Shown here: piece after piece, positions 1 through 8,387 of the stretch
How the letters are laid out: each line of letters starts with the position of its first letter
Position numbering within the stretch: position 1 is the stretch's first letter
NCBI GenBank assembly: GCA_031374115.1
Contig: JANMNO010000059.1
Span: 1-64,000, forward strand
DNA: 64,000 bases
Source: JAKFWF01 sp031374115
GTDB taxonomy: Bacteria; Pseudomonadota; Alphaproteobacteria; Rhizobiales; Hyphomicrobiaceae
Reading direction: 5' to 3'
Translations under genes and position numbers: made by a program
Notes under the pieces: generated by a model
What the model saw: the letters and a program-made list of their open reading frames with translations, nothing else
The model's database searches: none
What the model was told of the DNA's origin: nothing

Positions 1-192
1 CAGGTCACCGACACTGGTGCGATCGAGAAAGCCTGCGATGAAATCATTGCCGCCAACCCTGACAAGGTTGAAGCCGTTAAAGCCAAGCCGACAATGCTGG
101 GCTGGTTCGTCGGCCAGGTCATGAAGCAGACCGGCGGAAAGGCCGCGCCCGCCACCGTCAATGAGATATTGAAGGCGAAGCTAGGTATTTGA
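1..192 (+). CDS. gatB: Asp-tRNA(Asn)/Glu-tRNA(Gln) amidotransferase subunit B, C-terminal end (partial)
   Basis: The frame is open from base 1 and ends with TGA at 190-192, giving the last 63 residues of GatB. The segment GWFVGQVMKQTGGKA followed by NEILKAKLGI is the C-terminal helical (YqeY-like) tRNA-binding tail of the family. GatB is the tRNA-binding and kinase subunit of the GatCAB complex, which converts mischarged Glu-tRNA(Gln) or Asp-tRNA(Asn). The rest of the gene lies left of the window. It converges on the P450 gene, with 12 bases between the two stops. Confidence 0.93.
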   Translation, partial: QVTDTGAIEKACDEIIAANPDKVEAVKAKPTMLGWFVGQVMKQTGGKAAPATVNEILKAKLGI

Positions 193-204
193 GATGCGAC
201 CTGC

Positions 205-1587
205 TCATCGCCTCATCGTCACCTTCAATGGCATGCCGCCTTTGGGGCGCAGCGTTACGCGACTGACGGGTTCGGGGCAATGGTACCCATCCCAGTCGAA
301 GCGGGCCGCGCGCAAGAGGGTTGTCAAGAGCACCGTCGCCTCCATCATGGCGAACGAAGCGCCAATGCAGGTGCGCGGGCCATAGCCGAACGGCATGAAC
401 TGCGTGCGAGCGAAACCCTTTTCGCACTCTGGCAAAAAGCGGTTCGGATCGAACCTATCAGGGTCCTTCCACAATCGATTGTGCCGGTGCACGGCGTAAA
501 TCGGAATAACGATGATCGAGCCTGGCGGAACCTTGTGGATGCCGATCTCGATCGGCTGCATCGACATGCGGCTCAAGACCGGTGCCGGCGGATAGAGCCG
601 CATCGTTTCCTTAATCACCATTTGCGTAACGGGAAAGCGACCAAGATCGTTCGCGCAGACTGGCCGGTCAGCGGCCACAGCCGTTATCTCGTCGCAGATC
701 CGTTCCTGCCACTGCGGCGCACGGGCAAGTAAATAAAGCGCCCAGGTCAAAGCCTTGGCAGTCGTCTCGTGGCCGGCCATCAGGAAGGTCAAGATATTGT
801 CGACCAATTGGCTTTCCGACATGCCCTTGCCCGTCTCAGGATTACGAGCGGCGATCAGATTGGCGAGCAGGTCGTGACGACTGCCCGGGTTGGCCATGCG
901 CGCTTGAACAAGATGGGCAACTGCGGTGCGTAGGACGTTGGCAGCCTTGCGGGTTGGTCGCTTACCGGGATGCCAAACCCACTCCGGTATGCCGACTACG
1001 GCGAAGCCCACTTCCCAACTGATCGGTTCGAGGAAGGCCGCGCCCGCACGCTTGATTATCTCGGCCTCTTTGGTAGTGCATCCGCCAAGGACCGTCCGTG
1101 CGATGACGTCGAACGTCGTTGTCATCATGTCGGCATCGATCGCTGCGGTTGATGAAACCGGCCCGGTTCGCCAACGTTCGATTTGGGCGTCGGCTGCTGC
1201 CACCATATCTGGGATCGAGGCGACAAGCTCGCTGTGCCGGAAGGCCGGCGCTGCGGCCTTGCGCTGCCATCGCCAGTGCCCACCTTCAGCGGTCAGGATG
1301 CCCTGCCCTAACGAGGAGCCGAACACGCGCTTCTCGATCGGTGCCTTCGGAAAAGCTTCGGCATCCTTCAACATAACGCGTTTGATCAGCGCTGGGTCCG
1401 AAATCCAAACGATCGTTTGGCGCCGGCGGTGCAGTATAGCGAAAGGTTCGTCAAACACCCGGCGCGGCAAGGTGCGCATGGGATTGGCGATGAACGTAAA
1501 CAGGAAGCGCAGTATTCCAAGCGGCTCGAGCGGCGCCACGATCGTCGGCGGGTATAGTGCGGGTGCTTCATTTGGCACAGTCGTCAT
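205..1587 (-). CDS. cytochrome P450
   Basis: A 460-residue haem-thiolate monooxygenase, a normal length for a soluble bacterial P450. Visible signatures are the I-helix oxygen-activation motif AGHETT (residues 271-276), the K-helix ExxR as ETMR (327-330), and the haem-binding loop FGYGPRTCIG with proximal ligand Cys407. No membrane anchor is seen. AGHETT with GYGPRTCIG resembles the fatty-acid/CYP4- or CYP102-like bacterial groups, but the substrate cannot be read from sequence. No ferredoxin or ferredoxin reductase gene is nearby, so the electron donor must come from elsewhere. AGGA lies about 10 bases before the ATG. Confidence 0.93.
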   Translation of the reverse strand: MTTVPNEAPALYPPTIVAPLEPLGILRFLFTFIANPMRTLPRRVFDEPFAILHRRRQTIVWISDPALIKRVMLKDAEAFPKAPIEKRVFGSSLGQGILTAEGGHWRWQRKAAAPAFRHSELVASIPDMVAAADAQIERWRTGPVSSTAAIDADMMTTTFDVIARTVLGGCTTKEAEIIKRAGAAFLEPISWEVGFAVVGIPEWVWHPGKRPTRKAANVLRTAVAHLVQARMANPGSRHDLLANLIAARNPETGKGMSESQLVDNILTFLMAGHETTAKALTWALYLLARAPQWQERICDEITAVAADRPVCANDLGRFPVTQMVIKETMRLYPPAPVLSRMSMQPIEIGIHKVPPGSIIVIPIYAVHRHNRLWKDPDRFDPNRFLPECEKGFARTQFMPFGYGPRTCIGASFAMMEATVLLTTLLRAARFDWDGYHCPEPVSRVTLRPKGGMPLKVTMRR

Positions 1588-1752
1588 GGACTGCGGTCCT
1601 GACTTGGTTTGATCGTTGCCAAATATGAGTTCGTTGACGTGGCAATATCAGGCCTGACCAGATCGTCGCAATAGCGGCTTCCGACAAAAACGGCGCGAAC
1701 CCGCTGGCAGGCCGCGCTTGCTTTGTAAGTTCAAACTGAGCAGATGCTAGAG

Positions 1753-1926
1753 TTAGGCCTTGGCTGCAGCTGCGGCGCGGTCCTTGCCAGCCAGTCGCTT
1801 CAGCTGCTTGCGCACAGCCGATGTATTGCCCTGGTTACGGGTGACCTTAGCACGAGGGGCCGCCCGACGGGCCTTCTTCTTGCGGGTTTCGACGTTACGG
1901 GCGGAGCGTGATGATCTGGCAGCCAT
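1753..1926 (-). CDS. very small, very basic protein (57 aa), function unknown
   Basis: The ATG at 1926 is preceded by GAGG at good spacing, and the frame ends with TAA at 1753. About a third of the residues are Arg or Lys, with a run ETRKKKARR near residues 13-21, almost no acidic residues, and an Ala-rich tail (DRAAAAAKA). The composition suggests binding to nucleic acid or the ribosome, but I recognise no named family. It stands alone between the P450 and DedA genes. The good ribosome site and biased composition argue for a real gene. Confidence in the gene is moderate and in any function low. Confidence 0.6.
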   Translation of the reverse strand: MAARSSRSARNVETRKKKARRAAPRAKVTRNQGNTSAVRKQLKRLAGKDRAAAAAKA

Positions 1927-2017
1927 AGTCGTATCCTCGAATGCAGCTATCTAGCGCGTCGAGGAAACCCCCGCGGCGAATGCAATGTCACCGTTTAGGC
2001 GAACCTTACACAGGTCG

Positions 2018-2551
2018 TCAACTCCAGATCCGCCAAAGGCCGAAACCGGCGCTCATGCCGATGCCTGCCCACACCATTGAAGAAAGCGAGGTGGCGCTCA
2101 CGAAGATCGGAAAGGGCATGCGGTAGATGCCGGCAATCACCGGAATAAATGGTCGAACGCCCCAGACGAACTTGGCGCCAAGCACGCTACCCACGCCCCA
2201 GCGTTTGAAGAGCAATTCGCCCTTGGGAAACAACTCGGGCGCCTTGGACATCGGCCAGATTGCGGTTACGCCATGTCTGTAATGATGGCCGAAGGCGTAG
2301 CCGATGGCGTCACCCGCAGTCGCACCTGCGGTAGCTGCGAGCCAAAGCGGTGCGAAGGTACCCCCGGTAGCGCTGTAGGCCGCAGCTGCTGCCACGAACA
2401 TGGCTGTAGAGGGGATAAAGACGCTGACCAGTACAATGCTTTTCAGCAAGCCGATACCGAAGACAAGGGGTAGAGCCAGATAGGCATGGTCGCGCACAGC
2501 GGCGATAATTTGTTCTCGGTTGTCAATGGCGACCCAGATCGTTCCGTTCAC
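2018..2551 (-). CDS. DedA-family membrane protein (second of a tandem pair)
   Basis: A 177-residue integral membrane protein of the DedA/SNARE-associated (PF09335) family, whose members flip or transport polyprenyl- and phospho-lipids. I start it at GTG 2551, which overlaps the TGA of the upstream DedA gene by four bases (GTGA). A longer frame upstream only copies that gene in another phase. The family's conserved C-terminal block is present as KFVWGVRPFIPVIAGIYRM, but the usual RF-x-P has become KFVW. Three to five hydrophobic segments are visible. It is translationally coupled to its neighbour, so the two may form a heteromeric transporter. Confidence 0.85.
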   Translation of the reverse strand: MNGTIWVAIDNREQIIAAVRDHAYLALPLVFGIGLLKSIVLVSVFIPSTAMFVAAAAAYSATGGTFAPLWLAATAGATAGDAIGYAFGHHYRHGVTAIWPMSKAPELFPKGELLFKRWGVGSVLGAKFVWGVRPFIPVIAGIYRMPFPIFVSATSLSSMVWAGIGMSAGFGLWRIWS

Positions 2552-3078
2552 CCCAGGAACCCGAAAAACTTCAGGCCCAGTGCACCCGGCGCCAGGATGC
2601 CGAATGCCCAAATGCATGACGAAACGATGTTGGCTGTCCAAAACTTCACCGGATGCAGCTGATACATGCCAGCGACCACGGGAATAACGGCACGTACGGG
2701 TCCGAAAAAATGGCCCATGAACACGCCGATCGCTCCCCACTTGTCGAACATAGCCTTGCTACGCGGGATCATGTCGGGATGCGTCGTGAACGGCCAGATC
2801 CGATGGATCGAGTCCTTGAAGTAGAGGCCGATGTAATAAGAGATCCCGTAGCCGATGATGCTGCCGGAGGCGGCGGCTATCAGCACCGGCATCAGCGGAA
2901 TGCCGCTGGCGCCAAGCAGGCCGCCAACCCCCAGGAGGATGACCGATGCCGGCAGCACCAACGACAAAAACGCCAAGCTCTCACCCAACGCCAGCGCAAA
3001 CACGATCGGTGCTGCCATCGTCTCGTGGTTCTTGATGAATTCGACCACAACGGCTGCGTACTCGGCGATGCTCATCAA
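2548..3078 (-). CDS. DedA-family membrane protein (first of a tandem pair)
   Basis: A 176-residue membrane protein with the DedA fold: an N-terminal hydrophobic block, a glycine-rich re-entrant region (GVGGLLGASG) and the conserved stretch GHFFGPVRAVIPVVAGMYQL. The Arg usually at the start of this stretch (RF-x-P-x-x-R) is His here, while the later Arg and Pro are kept. Family members maintain membrane-lipid distribution and envelope integrity. The next gene starts inside its stop codon, so the two are co-translated. Both are somewhat shorter than typical DedA proteins of about 200 residues. Confidence 0.87.
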   Translation of the reverse strand: MMSIAEYAAVVVEFIKNHETMAAPIVFALALGESLAFLSLVLPASVILLGVGGLLGASGIPLMPVLIAAASGSIIGYGISYYIGLYFKDSIHRIWPFTTHPDMIPRSKAMFDKWGAIGVFMGHFFGPVRAVIPVVAGMYQLHPVKFWTANIVSSCIWAFGILAPGALGLKFFGFLG

Positions 3079-3159
3079 GGCTCTCTAATGGTTGGCGAAA
3101 GTGGGTATGGACGTGTGCTAGGGGCAAAATCGCACCCACGCAAGGCGATACGGGTTCAA

Positions 3160-4977
3160 TCAGGTCTCGCGCTCCACCCAGAGGCGGTACATCCCATCGA
3201 ATGTACGCGGGTTCGCGCGCTCGAACTCCGACCAGTCATTGAGCAATCCCGGTAAAGGCTGACGGGTGTATTCGGCAGCAAACTCCGCCGCAACCTGCGG
3301 TTCTATGGTGAAGCCGCGAAATACCAGGCGACTTTGCCCTAGATATTCGGCGATCTCCTCAAGGGCAATGTGTGCCTCGCTTTCATGCAAAACTAGGTCG
3401 CGAAAAGCGTTCAGCGCATAAAAGTCGCGGCTAACTTTCAGCTCGCTGCCAGGAACGCCCGGTGGCCGCATCATCAGTTCACGACGGTAGTCGCGTGCCA
3501 CTCTATTGCTGCAAGCTGGCCCTGGATAGCTGGGCTCAACCCGCAGCGCCCGCAGATTAGCCCTAGAAGTCGCGCTATAGAGCCCAATGTACATGAGGCC
3601 ACCCGGCTTGAGCTGTCGCAGCAGACTCGTCCAGCCTGCGCGCCAGTTTGCCATGTGATGCAGCACGCCTACGCACTCGATAATGTCGAAAGTTTTGTCA
3701 AGCAAACCGCAATCGAGGATGTCACCTTGCACGAAGGAAATAGTTTGGACCCCGTGCACCTTGGCCATATCGCTCGCGTAGCCAAGGCTCGTGGCCGATA
3801 GGTCCATCGCCACAAGCCGGGCATTTGTCCCGTAGGCGACCGCAGATTGCAGCGCTTGCTGGCCGGTTCCGCAACCCGCGACCAGCACGTCGAAGTGCCC
3901 TTCCATGAAGGCAAGTTTCTCGATCGTAAAATGCCGTGTCAGCGCTCTCTTGAGACTACCCGGCGGCGATTTGTGCAAACTTTGCCAACGCGGGTACGGC
4001 GCCGCTTCGTATTGTGCTGCCACTTTGCGTGACGTGATATCTGCCAATGGTTTCAAAATAGGAATGTTACGGGCGAGCTGACGCTGGCGTTCGAGTGCTT
4101 CGAGATGGGGCGCAATCGTGTCTCGCAAAATACGCGGCTTCAGACGGCGCGCTTCATCGATGATCAACGGCGGTATGACGATCTGGTCGAGCGGCCGGTA
4201 CAGGGCATGCAGCAGAAACCGCCGTGATGAATCGATATCGCCGCCGGCCAGCTTTTCGCGATCGATCGCGAGCTCATCCAGTGCCGCCGTCTCCTCCGTC
4301 GTTTCTGCCCACGCGTGATCGTTATTCCACCCCTGAACCATAAACGCGACTGCCAACTCCATCCGTTGGCGATCTTCAACACGCGCGGCATTCCAATCGA
4401 GCAGCAACGCTGCGCGAGCGCCGGTTAACGCTATCTCGTGCAGATGGCTTTTGACGATGCCGGCGCGTAGGGCAATTCCGAGCAGCGAGGTGCCAGCCTT
4501 CACGCTACTGATGAATGCCCGTCCATTTTCAAGCGCCTCTGCCGGATTGAGTGCTAATCGATCAACTAAAGCCGCGTGAGGCGGCGACTGGCTAAACAAC
4601 CATGCGAACGCCGTGTCGACGAGTGGTTGCTGGCCGACCTCCGGCGTCAACAGTGCGGCCTTTACGCCGTCCGATGAGATCTGCGCGAGATCTGAAATCT
4701 GAAATCGGGCAAGCAACCTCGACAACCGGCTGGCCGCTTCTTGATACCCCGGTTTGAGGGTGAGCAAATGCGTCAGCCTCGAAGCCGCCGCGTCCGCATC
4801 GCCTCTTTGCTCTTCCACGATCGCCAGATTGAACAGCAGGTCGGGATTGCGCCGGTCGAGTGCAATCGCCTCTTCGAAAGCGGCTTTCGCTGCATCCAGG
4901 TCGCCGATTTGTGCAAGCTGCACCGCATTGGCTGCACGAGCCTGCTTAGATGTGAGCAATGGAGCTAAAGGTGCCAT
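3160..4977 (-). CDS. TPR-repeat protein with C-terminal SAM-dependent methyltransferase domain
   Basis: A 605-residue soluble protein. Residues 10-90 form about two TPR units (the repeat around AKAAFEEAIALDRRNPDLLF is typical). A helical region of some 250 residues without a recognisable motif follows. From about residue 360 there is a class I methyltransferase domain with SAM motif I AGCGTGQQA (367-375), an acidic residue after strand 2 (VAMDLS) and the post-motif IIECVGVLHHM. The substrate is unknown; TPR-methyltransferase fusions often act on proteins or envelope glycans. It lies 38 bases downstream of a small lipoprotein gene on the same strand, so the two may be co-transcribed. Confidence 0.85.
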   Translation of the reverse strand: MAPLAPLLTSKQARAANAVQLAQIGDLDAAKAAFEEAIALDRRNPDLLFNLAIVEEQRGDADAAASRLTHLLTLKPGYQEAASRLSRLLARFQISDLAQISSDGVKAALLTPEVGQQPLVDTAFAWLFSQSPPHAALVDRLALNPAEALENGRAFISSVKAGTSLLGIALRAGIVKSHLHEIALTGARAALLLDWNAARVEDRQRMELAVAFMVQGWNNDHAWAETTEETAALDELAIDREKLAGGDIDSSRRFLLHALYRPLDQIVIPPLIIDEARRLKPRILRDTIAPHLEALERQRQLARNIPILKPLADITSRKVAAQYEAAPYPRWQSLHKSPPGSLKRALTRHFTIEKLAFMEGHFDVLVAGCGTGQQALQSAVAYGTNARLVAMDLSATSLGYASDMAKVHGVQTISFVQGDILDCGLLDKTFDIIECVGVLHHMANWRAGWTSLLRQLKPGGLMYIGLYSATSRANLRALRVEPSYPGPACSNRVARDYRRELMMRPPGVPGSELKVSRDFYALNAFRDLVLHESEAHIALEEIAEYLGQSRLVFRGFTIEPQVAAEFAAEYTRQPLPGLLNDWSEFERANPRTFDGMYRLWVERET

Positions 4978-5015
4978 GGCCGGGCTTTAACCTGACACGA
5001 GGGGGCGACCAAAGG

Positions 5016-5462
5016 TCATGCCCGGCAGCGGCGGCCAAACTCGTTGCCGAGCTCCTTGGAGACATCTTGCGCCAGCATAATGCCACGCGAAACCTGGGCT
5101 GGCGTCAGCCCGACCTTGGCACCACGAAGTGCTGGCGCTGCACCTTCCGCCTCTCGCCGGGCATGGCTGAGTTCGTCACAGGTGAGTTCGCGTTTCTTTT
5201 GTTTGAAAGCCCAAATACGCACACCAGACGCATAAGCAACAGCTGTCGGAGGCTGGCGTACCCAGCCCTTCGACTTATCCGCCAGTAACCCCTTTAATGC
5301 ATTTCCGCGTTCCGAAACACAATGCGGACTGTCGTCGACGCAACCGAGACCCGCTTGCTGCGCAGGGACTACAACGTCGTTGCCAGCGCACCCCGCCAGA
5401 AGGAGGCTGATTGCGAGCGATCCGAAGACGCCCGCGTGCCCACGATGGAAAATCCTCGCCAT
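5016..5462 (-). CDS. small predicted lipoprotein, function unknown
   Basis: I choose the ATG at 5462 because AAGAGG lies eight bases upstream; an in-frame ATG seven codons earlier lacks this. The 148-residue product starts with a basic n-region and a hydrophobic stretch ending in a lipobox (LLLAG-C), so it should be lipidated and exported. The mature part has paired cysteines (GLGCVDDSPHC) and a further Cys near the C-terminus (GRRCRA), so disulphides are likely in the periplasm. No named domain is recognised. Confidence 0.72.
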   Translation of the reverse strand: MARIFHRGHAGVFGSLAISLLLAGCAGNDVVVPAQQAGLGCVDDSPHCVSERGNALKGLLADKSKGWVRQPPTAVAYASGVRIWAFKQKKRELTCDELSHARREAEGAAPALRGAKVGLTPAQVSRGIMLAQDVSKELGNEFGRRCRA

Positions 5463-5658
5463 AAGTTCGCCTCTTGTGAACAACCGAACAACGGCCTAAA
5501 TCGAACAGGTGGCGGTGATGTGGCGCCTTTGCGCCAATTCACGCCCCTCTTGTCTATTCGCTCGACTAACCAGATTCTGTGCCGTCGACCAAACGGCATT
5601 GTCGGCTTATGCAACTAATCAGCACCAATAGAGTGCGTTTTCCGAGAGGATGATACCG

Positions 5659-6633
5659 ATGGCCCATGCAATCCGCGTTCACGAATACGGCGGTCTCGAG
5701 TCGATGAAGTGGGAGGAGGTCGAAGTCGGTGCTCCAGGTCAGGGTCAGATAAAGGTGAAGCATCACGCAGTCGGCGTGAATTACATCGACACCTATCAGC
5801 GCACTGGTTTGTATAAGCAGCCCTCGATGCCTTTCACGCTCGGCATGGAAGGTGCGGGTGAAGTGACAACCGTCGGCGCAGGTGTAAACGATCTCAAGGT
5901 TGGGGATCGCATCGCCTATGCGCAACCGGTCGGATCTTATTCGACCGAGCGAGTGATGCCGGCAGACCGCGCCGTAAAGATCCCCGAGGGCATCGACTAT
6001 AAGACCGCCGCCGCCATGATGCTGCAGGGCATGACGGTGCGCTATCTGATCCGCAAGACCTATAAGGTCGGGCCCGATACGACGTTGCTCTGGCATGCGG
6101 CCGCCGGCGGCGTGGGTCTGATCGCTTGCCAGTGGGCAAAGCATCTCGGTGCGACGATCATCGCGACCGCTGGCTCCGATGAGAAGTGCAAGCTCGCCAA
6201 GGCTGCAGGGGCGACGCACACGATCAACTACAAGACCGAAAACTTCGTCGATCGCGTGAAAGCGATCACCGGCGGCAAGCTGTGCGACGTCGTCTACGAC
6301 AGCGTCGGCAAGGATACCTATCCGATGTCGCTCGATTGCATCAAACCGCTCGGGCTGTTCGTGACCTTTGGCAATGCCTCGGGCCCGATCGCGGGCATCG
6401 ATCCCGGCGTGCTCGGCGCGAAGGGCTCGCTTTACGTCACACGCCCGTCGCTGATGAGCTATGTCGCCAGCCGCGCCGATCTCGTCGAGACCGCGAACGA
6501 ACTGTTCGATGTGGTCAAGAAGGGCATAGTCAAGATCGCCGTCAATCACACTTATCCGCTGAAGGATGCGGCCCTTGCACACCGCGATCTCGAGGCCCGT
6601 AGGACGACCGGCTCGATCGTCCTGCTGCCTTGA
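5659..6633 (+). CDS. qor: NADPH:quinone oxidoreductase (zinc-independent MDR family)
   Basis: A 324-residue medium-chain dehydrogenase/reductase without zinc ligands, as expected for quinone oxidoreductases. The family blocks are clear: GVNYIDTYQRTGLY near the N-terminus, GMEGAGEV, and the nucleotide-binding segment AAAGGVGLIACQWAK. It reduces quinones with NADPH. I start it at ATG 5659 because GAGAGG (5644-5649) is about nine bases upstream. The in-frame ATG at 5650 abuts that site and is too close. The GST gene begins 26 bases after the stop, so the two probably form a detoxification operon. Confidence 0.93.
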   Translation: MAHAIRVHEYGGLESMKWEEVEVGAPGQGQIKVKHHAVGVNYIDTYQRTGLYKQPSMPFTLGMEGAGEVTTVGAGVNDLKVGDRIAYAQPVGSYSTERVMPADRAVKIPEGIDYKTAAAMMLQGMTVRYLIRKTYKVGPDTTLLWHAAAGGVGLIACQWAKHLGATIIATAGSDEKCKLAKAAGATHTINYKTENFVDRVKAITGGKLCDVVYDSVGKDTYPMSLDCIKPLGLFVTFGNASGPIAGIDPGVLGAKGSLYVTRPSLMSYVASRADLVETANELFDVVKKGIVKIAVNHTYPLKDAALAHRDLEARRTTGSIVLLP

Positions 6634-6659
6634 GTCGAAACTCGTCAGGGAGACCACAC

Positions 6660-7361
6660 ATGCCCCAGAAGCCAATCGAGCTTTACTATTGGCCGACGCC
6701 AAATGGTTTCAAGATCACGATCATGCTCGAAGAGTGTGGCCTCCCGTACGAGATCAAGCCGATCAATATCAATACGGGCGAGCAGTTTGCGCCCTCGTTT
6801 CTCAAGATTGCGCCGAACAACCGCATGCCAGCGATCGTCGATCCGAACGGGCCTGGCGGCCAACCGATCTCAGTTTTTGAGAGCGGTGCGATCCTGCAGT
6901 ATCTCGGACGCAAGACCGGCAAGTTCTATCCGGTCGAAGAGCGCGCCCGCGTCGCTGTAGAAGAATGGCTGTTCTGGCAGATGGGCGGATTGGGGCCGAT
7001 GGCGGGACAAGCGCATCATTTCCGGAACTATGCGCCGGAGAAGATCGAGTACGGCATCAATCGCTACACCGACGAGGTCAATCGCCTTTACGGCGTGATG
7101 AACAAGCGCTTGGCCGATTACAAATATTTCGCGGGCGATTATTCCATTGCGGATATGGCAATCTATCCCTGGGTTCGCCCCTACAAGAACCAGGGCCAGG
7201 ATTTGGCCGAATTCCCTCACCTCGACGCCTGGTTCAAGCGTGTGCAGGCGAGGCCTGCGGTGGCGGTCGGGGTGAAGGTCGCCGAGGAACTGCGGGCAAA
7301 TATCAACCTTGCTACCGATAAGGAAGCGCAGGCCATCCTGTTTGGCCAAAAGGCGCGATAG
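6660..7361 (+). CDS. glutathione S-transferase family protein (YghU/YfcG, nu-class type)
   Basis: A 233-residue protein with an N-terminal thioredoxin-like domain (YYWPTPNGFKITIMLEE, then NNRMPAIVD with the cis-Pro, and VFESGAILQYL for glutathione binding) and an all-alpha C-terminal domain (DYSIADMAIYPW). The TPNGxK pattern is typical of the YghU/YfcG nu class, whose members act as disulphide-bond reductases and peroxidases with glutathione. The start at 6660 has AGGGAGA seven to nine bases upstream. It probably shares a transcript with the quinone oxidoreductase before it. Confidence 0.92.
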   Translation: MPQKPIELYYWPTPNGFKITIMLEECGLPYEIKPININTGEQFAPSFLKIAPNNRMPAIVDPNGPGGQPISVFESGAILQYLGRKTGKFYPVEERARVAVEEWLFWQMGGLGPMAGQAHHFRNYAPEKIEYGINRYTDEVNRLYGVMNKRLADYKYFAGDYSIADMAIYPWVRPYKNQGQDLAEFPHLDAWFKRVQARPAVAVGVKVAEELRANINLATDKEAQAILFGQKAR

Positions 7362-7368
7362 CCCGCAC

Positions 7369-7641
7369 TCAGCGCAGTTCGGCGAAGCGGGACGGGTCGG
7401 GTTTGCGGCCCGTTACCCGTTCAAGAGCAATCGCCGACAGCATCTTCGACGACACAGTCTGCTTTGCCGCGCGGCGCAGATCTGCATCCTGCTCGGCTTG
7501 TGACGCTGGCGGTTTGTGGCCGGCCGCATGCGCCGCTCCCACATGCATCGCGCTCTGCGTGAAATGGCCGCCCGTTCGCTCGTTGGCGCACCCGGCTACC
7601 GTCGCCGCCGCACCCACCATCAGTACGAGTCTAAGTGTCAC
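7369..7641 (-). CDS. small predicted lipoprotein, function unknown
   Basis: A 90-residue protein with an N-terminal signal and a lipobox (TVAG-C at residue 18), so a lipidated exported protein is expected. The mature part is polar, with His/Ala-rich sequence (HVGAAHAAGHKPP) and a short helical segment. No family is recognised. Its stop lies seven bases beyond that of the GST gene on the other strand, so the two genes converge. Confidence 0.65.
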   Translation of the reverse strand: MTLRLVLMVGAAATVAGCANERTGGHFTQSAMHVGAAHAAGHKPPASQAEQDADLRRAAKQTVSSKMLSAIALERVTGRKPDPSRFAELR

Positions 7642-8102
7642 GGAGATCCCCCTCGAGCAACCAAATCTGCTCCCGCCATTTGCAGATTCGAAGTTGCCGC
7701 AATCGATCTGAACCTAAGCTGTAAGATACCCGCCTACGATCGCAATAACGAGGTAAAAAAATTGTTGACGGTGCGAATTTTCTGCTTGCTTCGCGTTCCT
7801 ATCCAACGCCCGTCGACATCGACCGGCACGATGACAATCCACATTCGAGGTTAGCAAAGCGCTAACGGAATTATTGTTGAAGCCAGCTGCGTCGCTCCGT
7901 ATCGAGACAAATGGGTCTGGCAGGGTCAAGCGCTAACTCATCGGTCACCTCCACAGCGTTGAATTGACGCAAAAAAAGTTGCCGCGTTTACGTCTCCTCA
8001 TCAATAGCCTGACATCGTAAACGCGTGCAGCGGGGGCACGGACGGTTAAGGTCGCCGAGCGTTCCGAATGCATGACTTGAAAAGCGTTTGGAGTACGCCG
8101 GC
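7642..8102. other. gene-free stretch (461 bases) with two inverted repeats
   Basis: I find no convincing coding frame here. It is more AT-rich than its surroundings. It contains GTTAGC/GCTAAC arms at 7850-7855 and 7861-7866, a second copy of GCGCTAAC near 7930, and a larger inverted repeat at 7983-8025 listed separately. It separates two genes reading away from each other, so promoters for both must lie here. Confidence 0.6.
7983..8025. repeat. perfect 10-bp inverted repeat with 23-base spacer
   Basis: CGCGTTTACG at 7983-7992 is matched by CGTAAACGCG at 8016-8025. As RNA this is a ten-pair stem with a 23-base loop; as DNA it is a pair of half-sites 33 bases apart (about three helical turns). 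No T-tract follows on either strand, so it is not a standard terminator. It lies 78 bases before the Sel1-repeat gene start. Confidence 0.6.
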
Positions 8103-8372
8103 ATGGCACGATTTGAGTTTACGACTTTTGATGTGGTCGAATGCGCGGCCGAGGGCGGCGCACCCGACGCTCTGTTTGAACTGGGGCTCATGTATTGCGC
8201 GGGCCGGGAAGTCGCGGTGGACTTCGTTGCCGCTCACAAATGGTTCAATCTGGCAGCGCTGCGTGGCAATGACGATGCCAAGCGTTATCGCACCGAGTTG
8301 TCAGCCGAAATGAGCCGCGCCGAAGTTGCCCGTGCCCAAAAACTCGCGCGTGAATGGTTGACCAAGCACTAG
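8103..8372 (+). CDS. Sel1-repeat (TPR-like) small protein
   Basis: An 89-residue protein carrying one to two Sel1-like repeats: AAEGGAPDALFELGLMYCAGREVAVDFVAAHKWFNLAA has the repeat's A-x-G-x-x-x-A-x-x-x-L-G-x-x-Y and A-x-K-W-F/Y-x-x-A-A pattern in shortened quoted form across residues 18-55. Such repeats are helical scaffolds for protein contacts. The start at ATG 8103 has GGAG nine bases upstream; a TTG five codons earlier is less likely. No signal peptide is seen, so it is probably cytoplasmic. Confidence 0.78.
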   Translation: MARFEFTTFDVVECAAEGGAPDALFELGLMYCAGREVAVDFVAAHKWFNLAALRGNDDAKRYRTELSAEMSRAEVARAQKLAREWLTKH

Positions 8373-8387
8373 TCGACATCTCGGCGA

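Noticed and set aside
2552..2740. Longer start for the second DedA protein
   Set aside because: That part shadows the first DedA gene; the GTGA overlap gives a natural start and a family-like length.
5566..6702. 378-codon frame antisense to the quinone oxidoreductase
   Set aside because: It mirrors a clear conserved gene and has no recognisable motif; long antisense frames are common in GC-rich coding DNA.
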